This document shows, piece after piece, positions 26,971-37,104 of a stretch of DNA of 64,000 bases. Numbering within the stretch: the stretch's first letter is position 1; every line of letters begins with the position of its first letter. The position numbers and the translations under genes are program-made. Under the pieces are notes generated by a model. That model was not told the DNA's origin. It did not search any database and saw only the letters and a program-made list of their open reading frames with translations. Source of the stretch: an uncultured Clostridia bacterium (GTDB taxonomy: Bacteria > Bacillota > Clostridia > Oscillospirales > Ruminococcaceae); NCBI GenBank assembly GCA_945829235.1, contig CALZUA010000005.1, positions 1-64,000 on the forward strand, in the 5' to 3' direction.

Positions 26971-27847
26971 TTTTGCCCTCCTTATCTTTCGTGAGAACAT
27001 TCTGAATCATCGTTAGCACAATAACAAATATCACGAATACAACCGCCATTGCCGAGGAAAGACCGATTTCCCAGTTTACCGTACCTGTTTCGTAGATATC
27101 GTAAACTATCGTGTAGGTGGAGTTGGACGGACCGCCGCCTGTCATAACCATAGGCTGAACAATCATTCTGAAAGCGCCGATTGTTACCGTGATGAAAACG
27201 AATACGCAAAGCGGCTTCAGTTCGGGGAGAGTGATATCCTTGAATTTCTTCCAAGCGCTTGCGTGGTCCATTTCCGCCGCCTCATAAAGCGCGGGATTTA
27301 TCGCCTGCAAGCCGCCGAGGAAGATTATCATCTGATAACCCATACCTTGCCAAGCGCTCATAAACGCGATTGACGGGAGAGCCTGGTCTGCGCTGTGAAT
27401 AAAGGGCTGCGCGTCAAAGCCGAGATTTGTGAGAATGGTGTTGAGGATACCCTCGGGGCTGTAAATCTGCATCCAAAGTGTAGAAACCACGGCAAGCGAC
27501 ATTACCACGGGAATAAAGAACGCAACCTTGAAATATTTCTTGCACGCGGTGATTTTGTTTATCAGCAGCGCAAGTCCAAGCGCGCCGAAACATTGAACGG
27601 GAACGATTATCAGCACGAATTTAACCGTGTTTAAAAACGACTGCACAAACAAATCGTCGCCGAAAATTTTGGCAAAATTCTCGAACCCGACAAAATGCGT
27701 GGTATTCGGGCTGAGCGCGAAGTAGTCGGTGAATCTGTAAATCAGCGTGAGAATCATCGGAATGAACAGGAACAGCGTCAGCAGCACAAGTGCAGGACCG
27801 AAAAATGCCATTCCCATTATCGAGTTTCGTTTGTTCTTTTTCGTCAT
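26954..27847 (-). CDS. Sugar ABC permease, MalF/LacF type
   Basis: 297 residues with six membrane helices and the EAA loop EAAEMDHASAWKKFKDITLP. The short N-terminus is typical of Gram-positive CUT1 MalF homologues. Its start overlaps the binding-protein stop by 4 nt. Partner of the MalG-type permease next to it. Confidence 0.9.
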   Translation of the reverse strand: MTKKNKRNSIMGMAFFGPALVLLTLFLFIPMILTLIYRFTDYFALSPNTTHFVGFENFAKIFGDDLFVQSFLNTVKFVLIIVPVQCFGALGLALLINKITACKKYFKVAFFIPVVMSLAVVSTLWMQIYSPEGILNTILTNLGFDAQPFIHSADQALPSIAFMSAWQGMGYQMIIFLGGLQAINPALYEAAEMDHASAWKKFKDITLPELKPLCVFVFITVTIGAFRMIVQPMVMTGGGPSNSTYTIVYDIYETGTVNWEIGLSSAMAVVFVIFVIVLTMIQNVLTKDKEGKNENKK

Positions 27848-29163
27848 TTTCTTGTGTAGCGCTCCAGCTTTGCGCGTATCCTTTCTTGAGATTTGTTCAG
27901 CTGTTGGGTTGCGTCCATGCCGCTAATTGCGATGTTCTCAAGCGACTGCTGGAAGGACGAACTCAGCTGGGGGTATGCGGGAGTTTTCGGTCGCGGGTGA
28001 CCGTAATCCCGAAGTTGCTCGTAAAGTGCCTTGTAATTTTCGTCGTCGGTAAATGCGGAAATCTGCTCATAAGCCGCATAGGTTGAGGGCATCGATTTTG
28101 TCTGATTGTACAATTCAAGACCGCTTTCCACACCGCTCATCCATTTCACAAGCTCGGTTGCACCCTCAACGTCCTTCGCACCGGAAGAAACTGCGTAAGC
28201 CCAAGAGCCTGTCGGTGTATAACGACCGCCGTCCCAATCATCGCCGACAATGTACGGCGCAACACCAAGCTCGATACCGGGATAGCTTGTGTAGATTGTG
28301 TTTACCTCCCAAGCACCGTCAAACTTGAATGCGGCGCGTCCGCTTTCAAAGAGATTTTGGATAGGCACGGAGGACATATAACCGTTGTCAACAAGACCTC
28401 TGAAATACTTCATTGTTTCAACGTTTTTATCGGAGTTGAAATAACCATCGGTTGTAAGACCGTCCTCGCTGACAAGGCTTCCGCCGTTTGCCCATATAAA
28501 CGGCGCGTAGTAGTAAATTGTCGCCTCACCGACAGGGAATGTCATATCCAACGCGTAGCCGTTTTTCTCTTTCATTATCGGCTTCAGCTGTTCAAGAATA
28601 TCGAGAAACTCGGAGAACGTCCACGGATTTCCCGCTTCGGGAACATCAATTCCTGCCTCGCGGAGAATTGCCTTGTTGTAGTAGAGCCCCACGCTTGATT
28701 CCATTGCACCGAGGGCGTAGAGCTTGTCGTTGAACGTACCCTGTTCGATTATCGAGTCAAGGTAAATTGATTTTTCTTCATCGGAAAGTTCGGCGAGCGG
28801 CTGTATAATGCCGTTTGCCGCATACGCCGCAACATTCGGACCGTCAACGGTAAGAACATCGGGAAGATTTCCCGACAAAACCGATGCATTCACCTTGTCG
28901 GAATAACCGCCGCCGCTGCCGTTTCGGGGGATAAACTCCACATCGGCGAAATACTTGCCGTTGTAGTGCTCGTTAAAGCTGTTGACCGATTTGAGATAAG
29001 CCTGACCCTCGGGAGTTTCTTCGATAATATGTACCCACAAGCTGATGTATTGCTCGCCCTCGTCATAGCCCTCTATATCGCCGGGGCTGACTTTTCGGCT
29101 GCAGCCGGACAGCATTGTCAAACAGACCGCCGCTGTCGCCAGAATGCTTAGGACTCTTTTCAT
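27844..29163 (-). CDS. Sugar-binding lipoprotein of the ABC importer
   Basis: 439 residues from the ATG at 29163 (GGGTGG upstream). Signal peptide with lipobox MLSGC, then the family-1 extracellular solute-binding fold (VEFIPRNGSGGGYSDKVNAS, later FKFDGAWEV and PTGSWAYAVSS). It captures the sugar outside the cell and feeds the permeases. First gene of the leftward operon, about 67 nt behind the promoter. Sucrose or fructo-oligosaccharide is the expected ligand by context. Confidence 0.9.
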   Translation of the reverse strand: MKRVLSILATAAVCLTMLSGCSRKVSPGDIEGYDEGEQYISLWVHIIEETPEGQAYLKSVNSFNEHYNGKYFADVEFIPRNGSGGGYSDKVNASVLSGNLPDVLTVDGPNVAAYAANGIIQPLAELSDEEKSIYLDSIIEQGTFNDKLYALGAMESSVGLYYNKAILREAGIDVPEAGNPWTFSEFLDILEQLKPIMKEKNGYALDMTFPVGEATIYYYAPFIWANGGSLVSEDGLTTDGYFNSDKNVETMKYFRGLVDNGYMSSVPIQNLFESGRAAFKFDGAWEVNTIYTSYPGIELGVAPYIVGDDWDGGRYTPTGSWAYAVSSGAKDVEGATELVKWMSGVESGLELYNQTKSMPSTYAAYEQISAFTDDENYKALYEQLRDYGHPRPKTPAYPQLSSSFQQSLENIAISGMDATQQLNKSQERIRAKLERYTRK

Positions 29164-29202
29164 TGCAACCACCCTTTCTGTATTTTGTTTTTCGTTTGCT
29201 CG

Positions 29203-29265
29203 TAACCGGTAAAGTAACCGGTTACTTTGCGATTTTATAATACAACATTTTGCAAGCATTGTCAA
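29203..29265 (-). promoter_or_regulatory. Sucrose operon promoter with LacI operator
   Basis: TTGACA (complement of 29260-29265), 17 nt, TATTAT (complement of 29237-29242). The perfect 18-bp palindrome AAAGTAACCGGTTACTTT at 29211-29228 lies just after the transcription start, with an extra half-site TAACCGGTAAAG beside it. Binding of the LacI-type repressor there would block transcription. Confidence 0.8.
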
Positions 29266-29329
29266 TAGTTTTAACACAAGTTTATAGAAAGTCACAAAAA
29301 AATCTTCTTGTTTTGGTAAGATTGTACAA

Positions 29330-29384
29330 AACCGGTTACTTTACCGGTTAACCTATTGAAAAACAGACAGTTCTGTATTATAAT
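29330..29384 (+). promoter_or_regulatory. Repressor gene promoter with LacI operator
   Basis: TTGAAA 29356-29361, 17 nt, TATAAT 29379-29384. The operator AACCGGTTACTTTACCGGTT (29330-29349) ends just before the -35 box. It shares the ACCGGTTACTTT half-site with the operon operator, so autoregulation and looping between the two sites are plausible. Confidence 0.75.
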
Positions 29385-29407
29385 AGAAGAGGAAAGAGGT
29401 GTTTCTT

Positions 29408-30445
29408 TTGAAAAAGAGTAAGGTAACATTTGCGGACATTGCCGAGTACACGGGATTTTCAAAAACAACGATATCCCGCTATTTTAACAATCCCGATTCC
29501 CTCACGCTTGAAAATCAGAGCAAAATAGCCGAGGCTCTCGAGGCACTTGATTACAAGGAAAACAAGCTTGCAAAGGTTCTCGCGAACGGAAAAACCGAGA
29601 TAGTAGGCGTGGTTATACCAAATCTTTATATGCACTACTATTCCGATATACTTAGCCAGCTTATCTCCACATACGAGAAATACGGATACAAGTTTATTGT
29701 ATTTACGGGCAACGAAAATCCCGATGCCGAGCGGAAATGTATCGCGGAACTGCTTGCGTACAATATTGAGGGGCTTGTTATGCTGAGCCACACAATTCCC
29801 TCGGAGGAGCTGAAGTCCTACAATATTCCCGTGGTAACTATTGAACGCGAGGACAAATTTGTGTTTAGCGTAAACACGGACAACTATATGGGAGGTGTGC
29901 AGGCGGCTAGTTTGCTTGTGAAAAGCGGCTGTGATATTGTTTTGCACGTCAACGGCGACCTGCCCGAGGATATTCCCGCGTTTGGCAGAATAAAGGGCTT
30001 TCGCGAATTCTGCGAAAGCAACGGCATTGCTCATCGGGTAATTCTCACCGACCTCGGCAATAATTTCGAGGAAAACCACGACAGGATACTCAGCCTTTTC
30101 AACGAGCTTGAGGAAACCTATCCCGATAAGAACGTTGGCGTATTTATGCCGAATGATACTCACGCAAATATTCTGCTGAACATAATTTTCAGAAAATACG
30201 GCAGACTGCCCGATAAATACCGTATAATCGGCTTCGACAACTCGCCCATTTCCCGTGAAGCGATTATTCCTATAAGTACGATAGGACAGCAGGTAGGAGT
30301 TATGGCTGACACTGCGATGGAGCTATTGATGATGCAGATTAACGAGAGAAGAAAGCGTAAGCCGACAGCGCTTTCCGAGCCGATTCACAAAATAATCACG
30401 CCTATTCTTATCAATCGGGAAACAACTCATTTGGGGCAACGCTGA
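29408..30445 (+). CDS. LacI-family repressor of the sucrose operon
   Basis: About 345 residues from TTG 29408, favoured over GTG 29399 because AAAGAGGTG is well placed for it. N-terminal LacI helix-turn-helix (VTFADIAEYTGFSKTTISRY) and hinge (ALDYKENKLAKVLANGKTEI), then the periplasmic-binding-protein-like effector domain. Divergent from the sucrose operon with two matching operators between them. Effector is probably sucrose, fructose or a phosphorylated derivative (inference). Confidence 0.88.
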   Translation: MKKSKVTFADIAEYTGFSKTTISRYFNNPDSLTLENQSKIAEALEALDYKENKLAKVLANGKTEIVGVVIPNLYMHYYSDILSQLISTYEKYGYKFIVFTGNENPDAERKCIAELLAYNIEGLVMLSHTIPSEELKSYNIPVVTIEREDKFVFSVNTDNYMGGVQAASLLVKSGCDIVLHVNGDLPEDIPAFGRIKGFREFCESNGIAHRVILTDLGNNFEENHDRILSLFNELEETYPDKNVGVFMPNDTHANILLNIIFRKYGRLPDKYRIIGFDNSPISREAIIPISTIGQQVGVMADTAMELLMMQINERRKRKPTALSEPIHKIITPILINRETTHLGQR

Positions 30446-30476
30446 TAATTCGGACGCAGTAAACATAAACGTGCGG

Positions 30477-30548
30477 ACGGCTGGGTGTGCAGACCGATGA
30501 CGCAGAAAGAGATTGAGAAAAAGCTTGGTGTTTCTCGCTCGTACATTA
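30477..30548 (+). repeat. Sigma-factor fragment (helix-turn-helix part)
   Basis: GACGGCTGGGTGTGCAGACC onward encodes DGWVCRPMTQKEIEKKLGVS-RSYI, the region 4 helix-turn-helix of the sigma gene at 22101-22463 (its counterpart begins at 22337). It sits about 30 nt after the LacI gene's stop and then runs into unrelated sequence with a hydrophobic frame I do not recognise. Confidence 0.65.
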
Positions 30549-30670
30549 AATGCACCGGCGTCAAAGCGGTTGCTGAATTTATTGAACCGACAACAATGGT
30601 TGAGTTGCTGTATCTCGGAGCAGGCATTTCCATTATAATTTGTCCGCTAAAGATAGTATTGAAGAAAAAA

Positions 30671-30710
30671 GCTGTAAAGGCGAATTTGCTCGTCCTTACA
30701 GCTTTTTGCT
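30671..30710 (+). terminator. Terminator
   Basis: GCTGTAAAGGCGA pairs with CGTCCTTACAGC (one bulge) followed by TTTTTGC. Probably ends transcripts from the LacI gene and may stop the converging kinase gene as well. Confidence 0.75.
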
Positions 30711-30725
30711 TATGTGTTTATAATT

Positions 30726-33406
30726 TCAACTGCTTTTCTCCAACACACTATGCAACACCTCAATGATTTCATCAAGGTTTATGGGCTTGGAGATGAAACC
30801 GTTCATACCACATTCTGCCGCTGTTTTTTTGTCCTCGTCAAAGGCGTTTGCTGTCATAGCAACAATAGGCACGGAAGCAAGCACAGTATCTTCCAACGCT
30901 CTTATGTTCTTTGTGGCTTCATAGCCGTTCATAACAGGCATTTGAATATCCATAAGCACAAGGTCGTATTCTCCATGCTTTGACGAGGAAATTGTATCTA
31001 CCGCTTCCTTGCCGTTTTCGGCGGTATCTACGATAAATCCGTATTCGTTCAGTATTTCAAAAGCAATCTCACGGTTAAGGTCGTTATCCTCAACAAGCAA
31101 CAACCGCTTACCCTTGAAATTCTCAACCTCAACCACGGCTGACGTATCCTGCTTTGCATCGGCTTCTCCGAGCGCATTCAGCAATGACTCACGCAGGTCG
31201 GACATAAACATAGGCTTTGCACAAAACGCGGTAACTCCTGCGGTTTTTGCCTCAGCCTCAATATCCGTCCAATCGTATGCAGTCAGAATAATTATCGGAG
31301 TATTATCGCCGAGAGAGCGTATCTGCCTTGTTACCTCGATACCGTTCATATCGGGCAAACGCCAATCTATGATATATGCACGGAAAGCATCGTCGATTGC
31401 AATAGCTTGCTTTGCACGGAGTACGGCTTCCTTACCCGATAACGTCCATTCAGACCTCATACCTACACGCAGAAGCATTCTTGCAACGCTGTCGCAGGTA
31501 TCAAAATCATCATCGACAACAAGAGCCTTTAAGCCCTCAAGGGACTTTATTCTGACATCGTGTTTAATCTCAGCCTGCAACCGCATTCTGATTTGGATAA
31601 TAAATTCCGTGCCCTTATCCTGCTCGGTATGCACCTCAATAGTACCGCCCATCATATCTATGATGTTCTTTGCAATAGACATACCAAGTCCCGTGCCTTG
31701 TATCTTGCTTACGGTGGAGTTACGCTCACGCTCAAACGGATTGAAGATGCGCTCCGCAAACTCCTTGCTCATACCGATACCCGTGTCTTTTACACGGAAT
31801 TCGTAAAGACCGGTTTCTTCCGATTTACTTTCAAGCTGAGTTATCCGCACCGACACAGTGCCGCCCGGCGGGGTAAACTTAACCGCATTCGACAGCAGAT
31901 TAAGCAACACCTGATTAAGCCTGACCTTATCGCACAAAACATTCTCGTTGACAACATCAAGAGTATCCGTATACAGCTCAAGCTGTTTTGCGTGTATCTG
32001 TCCGCTGATAATTGTACGAAGGTCGTGGAGAGTGTCGGAGAGGTTGACCTCGGTTTCCTCAAGGTGATAACGGAGTAGGCTTCGCTTCCGCCCTTGCTGT
32101 GAACCGTGTTGGAGTATGCCTTTTCGGAGGTGAGAACAGTTTCGGCTGTGTTCGCCTTTGGCTGACGAAGCTGTGAGTCGGAGGCTTCATAAGCCTGTTG
32201 TGCATTGTATTCACCGGTAATCATCTTTGAAACCACGCCTTTTGAAATGGAGAAGAAATCGTTGGAGGCAATACGGATATACATGTGATTTTGCTCGATT
32301 GTGGGCTTTAAGTTTGATAAATGGTCGGTAAGCTTCATACCAACATTCTTGCTGTAGCTAAGAACATTCTGTCCATTGGCAAGCACATTCTGCGCTTCCT
32401 CGGAGAGCATAGTGTTAAGGATTTTCATTGCCTTTGCACGACGGGATTCATCATTTTCAAGATTTTTGTTCAAAGCCACCTGAAAGTTTGGTGTGGTCAT
32501 CAGCCATTGCTCTCCGTTCTGTCCGAAGTACGGCAGAAGAACAGTGTCCATACCTTGACTCTGGTAGTTAAGAACAAGTCCGGTCGTGTCGCCAATCATA
32601 GCTGCCTCACCTTTTGAGAACATATTAGCCAAAGGGTCATAGTCAATCTGAAGCTTGTCGGGCGTAAGGTTAACGTCCTTTATGAATTTTTCCATATTAT
32701 CAAAAACGGTATGCCAGATGTTATCGTCAAGCCCTACACGCTCTGTGCTTGCGGGGTCGGAATAAGATGTGCGCCAGACAGAACCTTCAACAGAAGTAAG
32801 TTCCGGAACAGACAAGCCCTGCAGAAGCACCATACAGGTATAGTCGTAGGAGAAATCATCGACATAGCCGCGGATTCCAACCTTTTCAAATTCCTGACAA
32901 GCATATACAAAGCTGTCGTAATCCGTGGGTAAAGGGATATTATACTCCTCAAACAGAGCCTTGTTTGCAACAAATCCGTGTACATCGGCGCATACGGGCA
33001 ACCAATTCACACTGCCATCATCGTTGGTAAAGCTTGCTATGTAATTATCATAAACTGCTCCTTCTTCGGAGGTGGTGGATAAATCCATAAGGCTGTCTTT
33101 AAGGGGAGAAGCGTCGTGCAGAGCGAAACGACAGCAAGTGATTATATCGGGCAGCGCACCGTTTTCGTTCATAAACTTGTAATAATCAAGGTCGTTATTA
33201 CCTACTATAAACTGAATGTTAACGTCAGGGAGCTGTGACTGGATATACGGAGCGTATTTTTCATACAGCACCGTAGTCCACAAATAAACGGATATAGTTT
33301 CCTTGTCCTCGTTCTCGGTTGTGGCATTACAGCCCGAAAACAGAGTTACAGTCATCACAACCGTTGTCAAAGCCGATACGATTTTCTTGAAAAAGCTTTT
33401 CTTCAT
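30726..33406 (-). pseudogene. Binding-protein/hybrid histidine kinase fusion with central deletion
   Basis: From the ATG at 33406 (AAGGAAG upstream) come a lipoprotein signal (TLFSGC) and a complete extracellular solute-binding domain of about 440 residues. Near 32,078 the frame changes abruptly: the next frame reads YHLEETEVNLSDTLHDLRTI, a kinase segment, then a HATPase domain (VLLNLLSNAVKF, DTGIGM, GTGLGMSI) and two receiver domains (VVDDDFDT...DWRLPD; LLVEDNDLN...MDIQMP). The membrane helix, linker and phospho-accepting His region are missing. Large binding-protein/hybrid-kinase proteins are common in Lachnospiraceae and relatives. As sequenced, only the truncated binding protein (stop at 31841) could be made. 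Confidence 0.75.
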
Positions 33407-33636
33407 TTTACTTCCTTCTTTGCAGAACCAACTAAATACATTTTGTGCCAAGCAAAAATATACAAACACACTTTTGTTATAACACTTTATTAAATATAGA
33501 TTTATATATTTTTGGCATTTTGTCGTTTTTTGTAGTTTTTTACGGACATATCATAGCAACTTTTCCGAGCGAAAAACGCGCGTTGCCAACACAAGAGAAG
33601 AAGAAATCATCGATGCGTAAATTTATCACGAAAGCA

Positions 33637-33665
33637 TTGATTTTTTGGGAATTATATGTTATAAT
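33637..33665 (+). promoter_or_regulatory. Promoter of the chemoreceptor gene
   Basis: TTGATT 33637-33642, 17 nt, TATAAT 33660-33665, about 35 nt before the probable start codon. Confidence 0.65.
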
Positions 33666-33707
33666 TATTTCACAAGAAAATACAGAAAAATGAAAGGTCA
33701 AAAAAAT

Positions 33708-35543
33708 ATGAAAACAACGTTGAAAGCAAGACTTATGCGCCTTTGCACAATAGCGGTTTCCGGCACGGGTGTTCTTCTGACGGTTTTGTCCGCGGTTGCC
33801 TCATACAATGTTACATACAAGAATAACACAACGCTTGGTGAAAGAATTACCCAAAACTGCGCCGCGTCGATATCCGATGAAATCAGTTTTCTTGAGGAAA
33901 GTCTTGCCTCGGCGGAGCTGTCTGAGGACGGCGATTCGACATTTGACTGCGTGAGCTTATGGGACGACGCCGGATATAAAATCGCAAACGGTGAGTCTGT
34001 TGTTGCAAAAATGAATGACGGCGATTTTGCAATACTTCCCATGGCAGAGTGTGACGGCGATATTGTAAACCTTGCGGCATACAAGAAAGACGGACAGGTC
34101 ATTGTCGGAGAGCTATCGTATGATTATCTGGGCGCTTATCTTGATGGAATTACAGACACGGAATTTGCGTTAGTAACCAACAGTGCGGGCGATGTTATCG
34201 TAAGCTCGGAGGAAAACTATCGGAATACGGGATTGAACATTTCTGCGCTCGGACTTGACAAGGCACTGGGATTTCTTCAAAAAGGTGAGAAAGGCTTTTA
34301 CACGGCTGCCTCTCCTGTTATGGACGGAAAGAAGGCGCTGATAAACTATTCCGTTATCGGCGACACGGATTATTTCATCGTCTATGCGGCTGATTTCGAC
34401 CATTTGTTTGCGGCGTATTACAATATGCTTATATTGCTTGGAGTTTCAATGGTTGCTTGCATAGCAGTTTCTATAATTGCAACAATTATTGTTTCCAAAA
34501 ATATTCTTAATCCTGTGGCAAAGGCAACAGACCGACTTGTTAAGCTCTCGGACGGCGACCTTTCAAGCGAATGTGAGCTGAATAATCGCGGTGATGAAAC
34601 TCAGGTGCTTGCAGAGGCACTTCAGAAAACAGTCGGTGTTCTTTCGTCATATATTAAGGATATCGACAACGTTCTTTCTTCGATAAGCGAGGGCAATCTG
34701 AATGTAAACAGCTCGGTTGATTACAAGGGAGATTTTGTGGGAATAAAACATTCGCTTGACGGGATAGTTAATCGTATGCGTGAAACAATGATTGCGATAA
34801 ATTCTGTCAGCAAAAAGGTTTTCACGGATTCGGAAAATCTTTCGTCCGGCGCACAGTTGCTTGCGGATAACACCTCCAGTGAGGCTTCTGCGATTCAAGA
34901 AATTACCTCGATGACCGAAGGAATTGAAGCGGACGCTGTAAAGAATACCGAGATTACCGGAAAAGCGTCAAAGTTGCTTGAAAGTGTTCTGGACGACATC
35001 GATGAGGGCGGAAATAATATTGTTGATATGACGGAAGCGATGAACGATATAAAGAACGCCTCGGACGAGATACAGAGAGTTATTGCAATTATCGAAGATA
35101 TCGCATTCCAGACAAATATTCTTGCGCTTAATGCGTCTATTGAGGCGGCAAGAGCAGGCGAGCTCGGAAAGGGCTTTGCGGTTGTTGCAGATGAAGTCAG
35201 AACGCTTGCAACAAGGTCCTCCGAGGCGGCGGCTGATACGATGAAGCTGATTGAAAACAGCACCGAGGCTGTTTCGAGAGGCACGGAAATTGCAGGGAAA
35301 ACGCAAGGCTCGTTTGAAACAATAACAGAATCCACAAAGCAGTTTATGGTGCTTATGGAGAACATTTCCTCTGCCTCCGAAGAACAGACAAAGGCAATCC
35401 GTGAGATAAACACGGGGCTTGATAACATTGCCGCAACCATTCAGTCCAACACGGCGTCAGCCGAAGAAAGCGCCGCCGCAAGTCTTGAGCTCAAGGCGCA
35501 GGCGGATATTCTCAATGAACAGGTTTCAATGTTCAAAATATAA
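33708..35543 (+). CDS. Methyl-accepting chemotaxis protein
   Basis: 611 residues from ATG 33708, which has AAAGGT 7 nt upstream; an ATG at 33690 in the same frame has a poorer site. A first membrane helix (about 12-35) is followed by a Cache-like outer sensor domain, a second helix (near 243-265), HAMP and a long coiled-coil signalling domain with the hairpin tip [23 protein letters not shown], which contacts CheA and CheW. No other chemotaxis gene is in the window, so the ligand is unknown. Confidence 0.9.
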   Translation: MKTTLKARLMRLCTIAVSGTGVLLTVLSAVASYNVTYKNNTTLGERITQNCAASISDEISFLEESLASAELSEDGDSTFDCVSLWDDAGYKIANGESVVAKMNDGDFAILPMAECDGDIVNLAAYKKDGQVIVGELSYDYLGAYLDGITDTEFALVTNSAGDVIVSSEENYRNTGLNISALGLDKALGFLQKGEKGFYTAASPVMDGKKALINYSVIGDTDYFIVYAADFDHLFAAYYNMLILLGVSMVACIAVSIIATIIVSKNILNPVAKATDRLVKLSDGDLSSECELNNRGDETQVLAEALQKTVGVLSSYIKDIDNVLSSISEGNLNVNSSVDYKGDFVGIKHSLDGIVNRMRETMIAINSVSKKVFTDSENLSSGAQLLADNTSSEASAIQEITSMTEGIEADAVKNTEITGKASKLLESVLDDIDEGGNNIVDMTEAMNDIKNASDEIQRVIAIIEDIAFQTNILALNASIEAARAGELGKGFAVVADEVRTLATRSSEAAADTMKLIENSTEAVSRGTEIAGKTQGSFETITESTKQFMVLMENISSASEEQTKAIREINTGLDNIAATIQSNTASAEESAAASLELKAQADILNEQVSMFKI

Positions 35544-35555
35544 TTTGCAAAAAAC

Positions 35556-35590
35556 GCGAAAAGCTCCGTGCGCGGTTTGAAAGAGCCTGA
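35556..35590 (+). repeat. Sigma-factor tail fragment
   Basis: GCGAAAAGCTCCGTGCGCGG followed by TTTGAAA matches the 3' end of the sigma gene at 22101-22463 (EKLRARFE). It begins 13 nt after the chemoreceptor stop codon and ends in TGA. Confidence 0.55.
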
Positions 35591-35624
35591 ATAATCAAAA
35601 GTGAAATACGAATAATATGTAGCC

Positions 35625-35666
35625 GCAAAGCTGACTTCAACATAAATAGTCGGCTTTGCTTTTTTA
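35625..35666 (+). terminator. Terminator after the chemoreceptor gene
   Basis: GCAAAGCTGACT pairs with AGTCGGCTTTGC (one G-T pair), followed by TTTTTT. Confidence 0.8.
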
Positions 35667-35699
35667 TATTGGTCGTCCTTGTTTATCATACCCACAGTC

Positions 35700-35935
35700 A
35701 ACAACAAAACAATTCGAGTGAGCAAGGCAAGCGAGGTTTAGATTATTTGCGTAGCGTGGATTACCCCTCTATGCTTGCGTGGATAACGATAAAGCAGGCA
35801 CCGTTGTTTCTTTGGACAAAGGGCAAGACCTGCCTGCTTTGGTTGATGATGTTTGTCGGGAACTTAATATGGGTTTCTTGAAATCAAATCCGCTGTTTTC
35901 GACTACAATAAACTGTTTAAGATAGCGAGGTAAAA
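35700..35935 (+). pseudogene. Degenerate coding scrap with a Toprim-like motif
   Basis: One frame reads KRGLDYLRSVDYPSML and, after a one-base shift near 35,775, another reads CVDNDKAGTVVSLDKGQDLP to TAG just before the next start. DNDKAG resembles the DxDxxG motif of Toprim domains found in phage or plasmid primases. Evidence is thin, and nothing intact can be translated. Confidence 0.3.
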
Positions 35936-35937
35936 GT

Positions 35938-36102
35938 ATGTGTTATTTTGTCGTTGATACATATATTGATGAAGAAAAAGGTCGCGGAGCTTATGACGAG
36001 TACATCGAGAGTGTTGTGCCGATTGTTGAGAGCTACGGCGGCGAGTATATTGTTCGTTCCGAGAAAATCACTTCTTTGTCGCCAAATAGAAAGTGCGAAT
36101 GA
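35938..36102 (+). pseudogene. DUF1330-like protein, N-terminal fragment
   Basis: ATG 35938 behind GAGGT, 54 residues MCYFVVDTYIDEEKGRGAYD, then VPIVESYGGEYIVRSEKITSLSP and TGA. This is the typical first half of small DUF1330 (ferredoxin-like, dimeric) proteins of about 95 residues; the second half is missing. Confidence 0.6.
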
Positions 36103-36129
36103 TAAACTTGCAATTTATCAGTCTGTCTT

Positions 36130-36423
36130 ATGGAACAAGAACAGCGTTTAAATGTTGTTTTTTGCAACTTTAACAAATCGCCCTCTGTTGCCGAAACAGA
36201 GGGTGAAACAATATTGCGAAATAGTATCTGCAAGTGGTTGAAAGCAACTTTTCTACGCGGAAATTTTCGTGTTGTGCGGACAAAAATGTATCTCAACGAT
36301 GTTATTGCTAATTCCATAGAATTTATTGAAATATGCAAAAAATTGAACAATAATGTCGAAAGTTTGTATCTTGCGGATAACGAAAATTTTGTTAAAGCTC
36401 GTCGCTGTCAAGAACCACTGTAA
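36130..36423 (+). CDS. Uncertain ORF
   Basis: 97 codons with a poor ribosome site, overlapping the converging dtd gene by 32 nt. A perfect 9-bp hairpin CCCTCTGTT-GCCG-AACAGAGGG lies inside (36180-36201). Unrecognised; may be a decayed gene end rather than a real gene. Confidence 0.25.
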   Translation: MEQEQRLNVVFCNFNKSPSVAETEGETILRNSICKWLKATFLRGNFRVVRTKMYLNDVIANSIEFIEICKKLNNNVESLYLADNENFVKARRCQEPL

Positions 36424-36838
36424 ACGGTCCGTCATTGACGAGCGCAACCTTCATATCCGCGCCGAATTCTCCTGTTTCAACAACGCCGATTTCCTCTTTA
36501 CATTTGTCAATTATATATTCATACAGCGCTTTTGCCATATCGGGCGCACCCGCTTTTACAAATGACGGACGGTTGCCTTTTTTGCAGTCTGCATACAGCG
36601 TAAACTGCGAGATAAGCAAAAGCTCTCCGCCCACGTCCTTTAACGCAAGATTTGTCTTTCCGTTTTCGTCTTCAAACAGCCGCAGGTTAATCATCTTGCG
36701 AATGATTTTATTCGCAGTTTCCTCGGTATCTCCCTCGCCGACTCCTATAAGAACCATAAAGCCTTTTCCGATTTTTCCTTTAATCTCACCGTTAATTGTA
36801 ACGCTTGAGCTAGTTACTCTCTGAATGACAAAACGCAT
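36392..36838 (-). CDS. dtd: D-aminoacyl-tRNA deacylase
   Basis: 148 residues from the ATG at 36838 with AGGAGA upstream. Dtd motifs are intact: MRFVIQRV start, [20 protein letters not shown] (the active-site SQFTL), and [12 protein letters not shown] (the GP motif). It removes D-amino acids mischarged on tRNA in the cytoplasm. Length is normal. Monocistronic here. Confidence 0.93.
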   Translation of the reverse strand: MRFVIQRVTSSSVTINGEIKGKIGKGFMVLIGVGEGDTEETANKIIRKMINLRLFEDENGKTNLALKDVGGELLLISQFTLYADCKKGNRPSFVKAGAPDMAKALYEYIIDKCKEEIGVVETGEFGADMKVALVNDGPFTVVLDSDEL

Positions 36839-37104
36839 TTTCTGTTCTCCTTTTTGCACAATTTATATTATAATTATAGCACATTCAAAGCGAAATTTCA
36901 ATACATTACAGCAAAAGCCGGCAAAGTTGGGTTCGGCGTCACGCCTCAATACGCATTCGTAAAGCTGCCTTTTCTGAGAAATTTTGGGTGCATTTGTAGT
37001 TATTTATTGAAATTTTCATTTGTTTGTGATATAATAAACTTATTGTAAAGCGGAATTATTTGTAGATAGTACACCAAACCAAATTGATGTTTAAGGAGGA
37101 CGGC

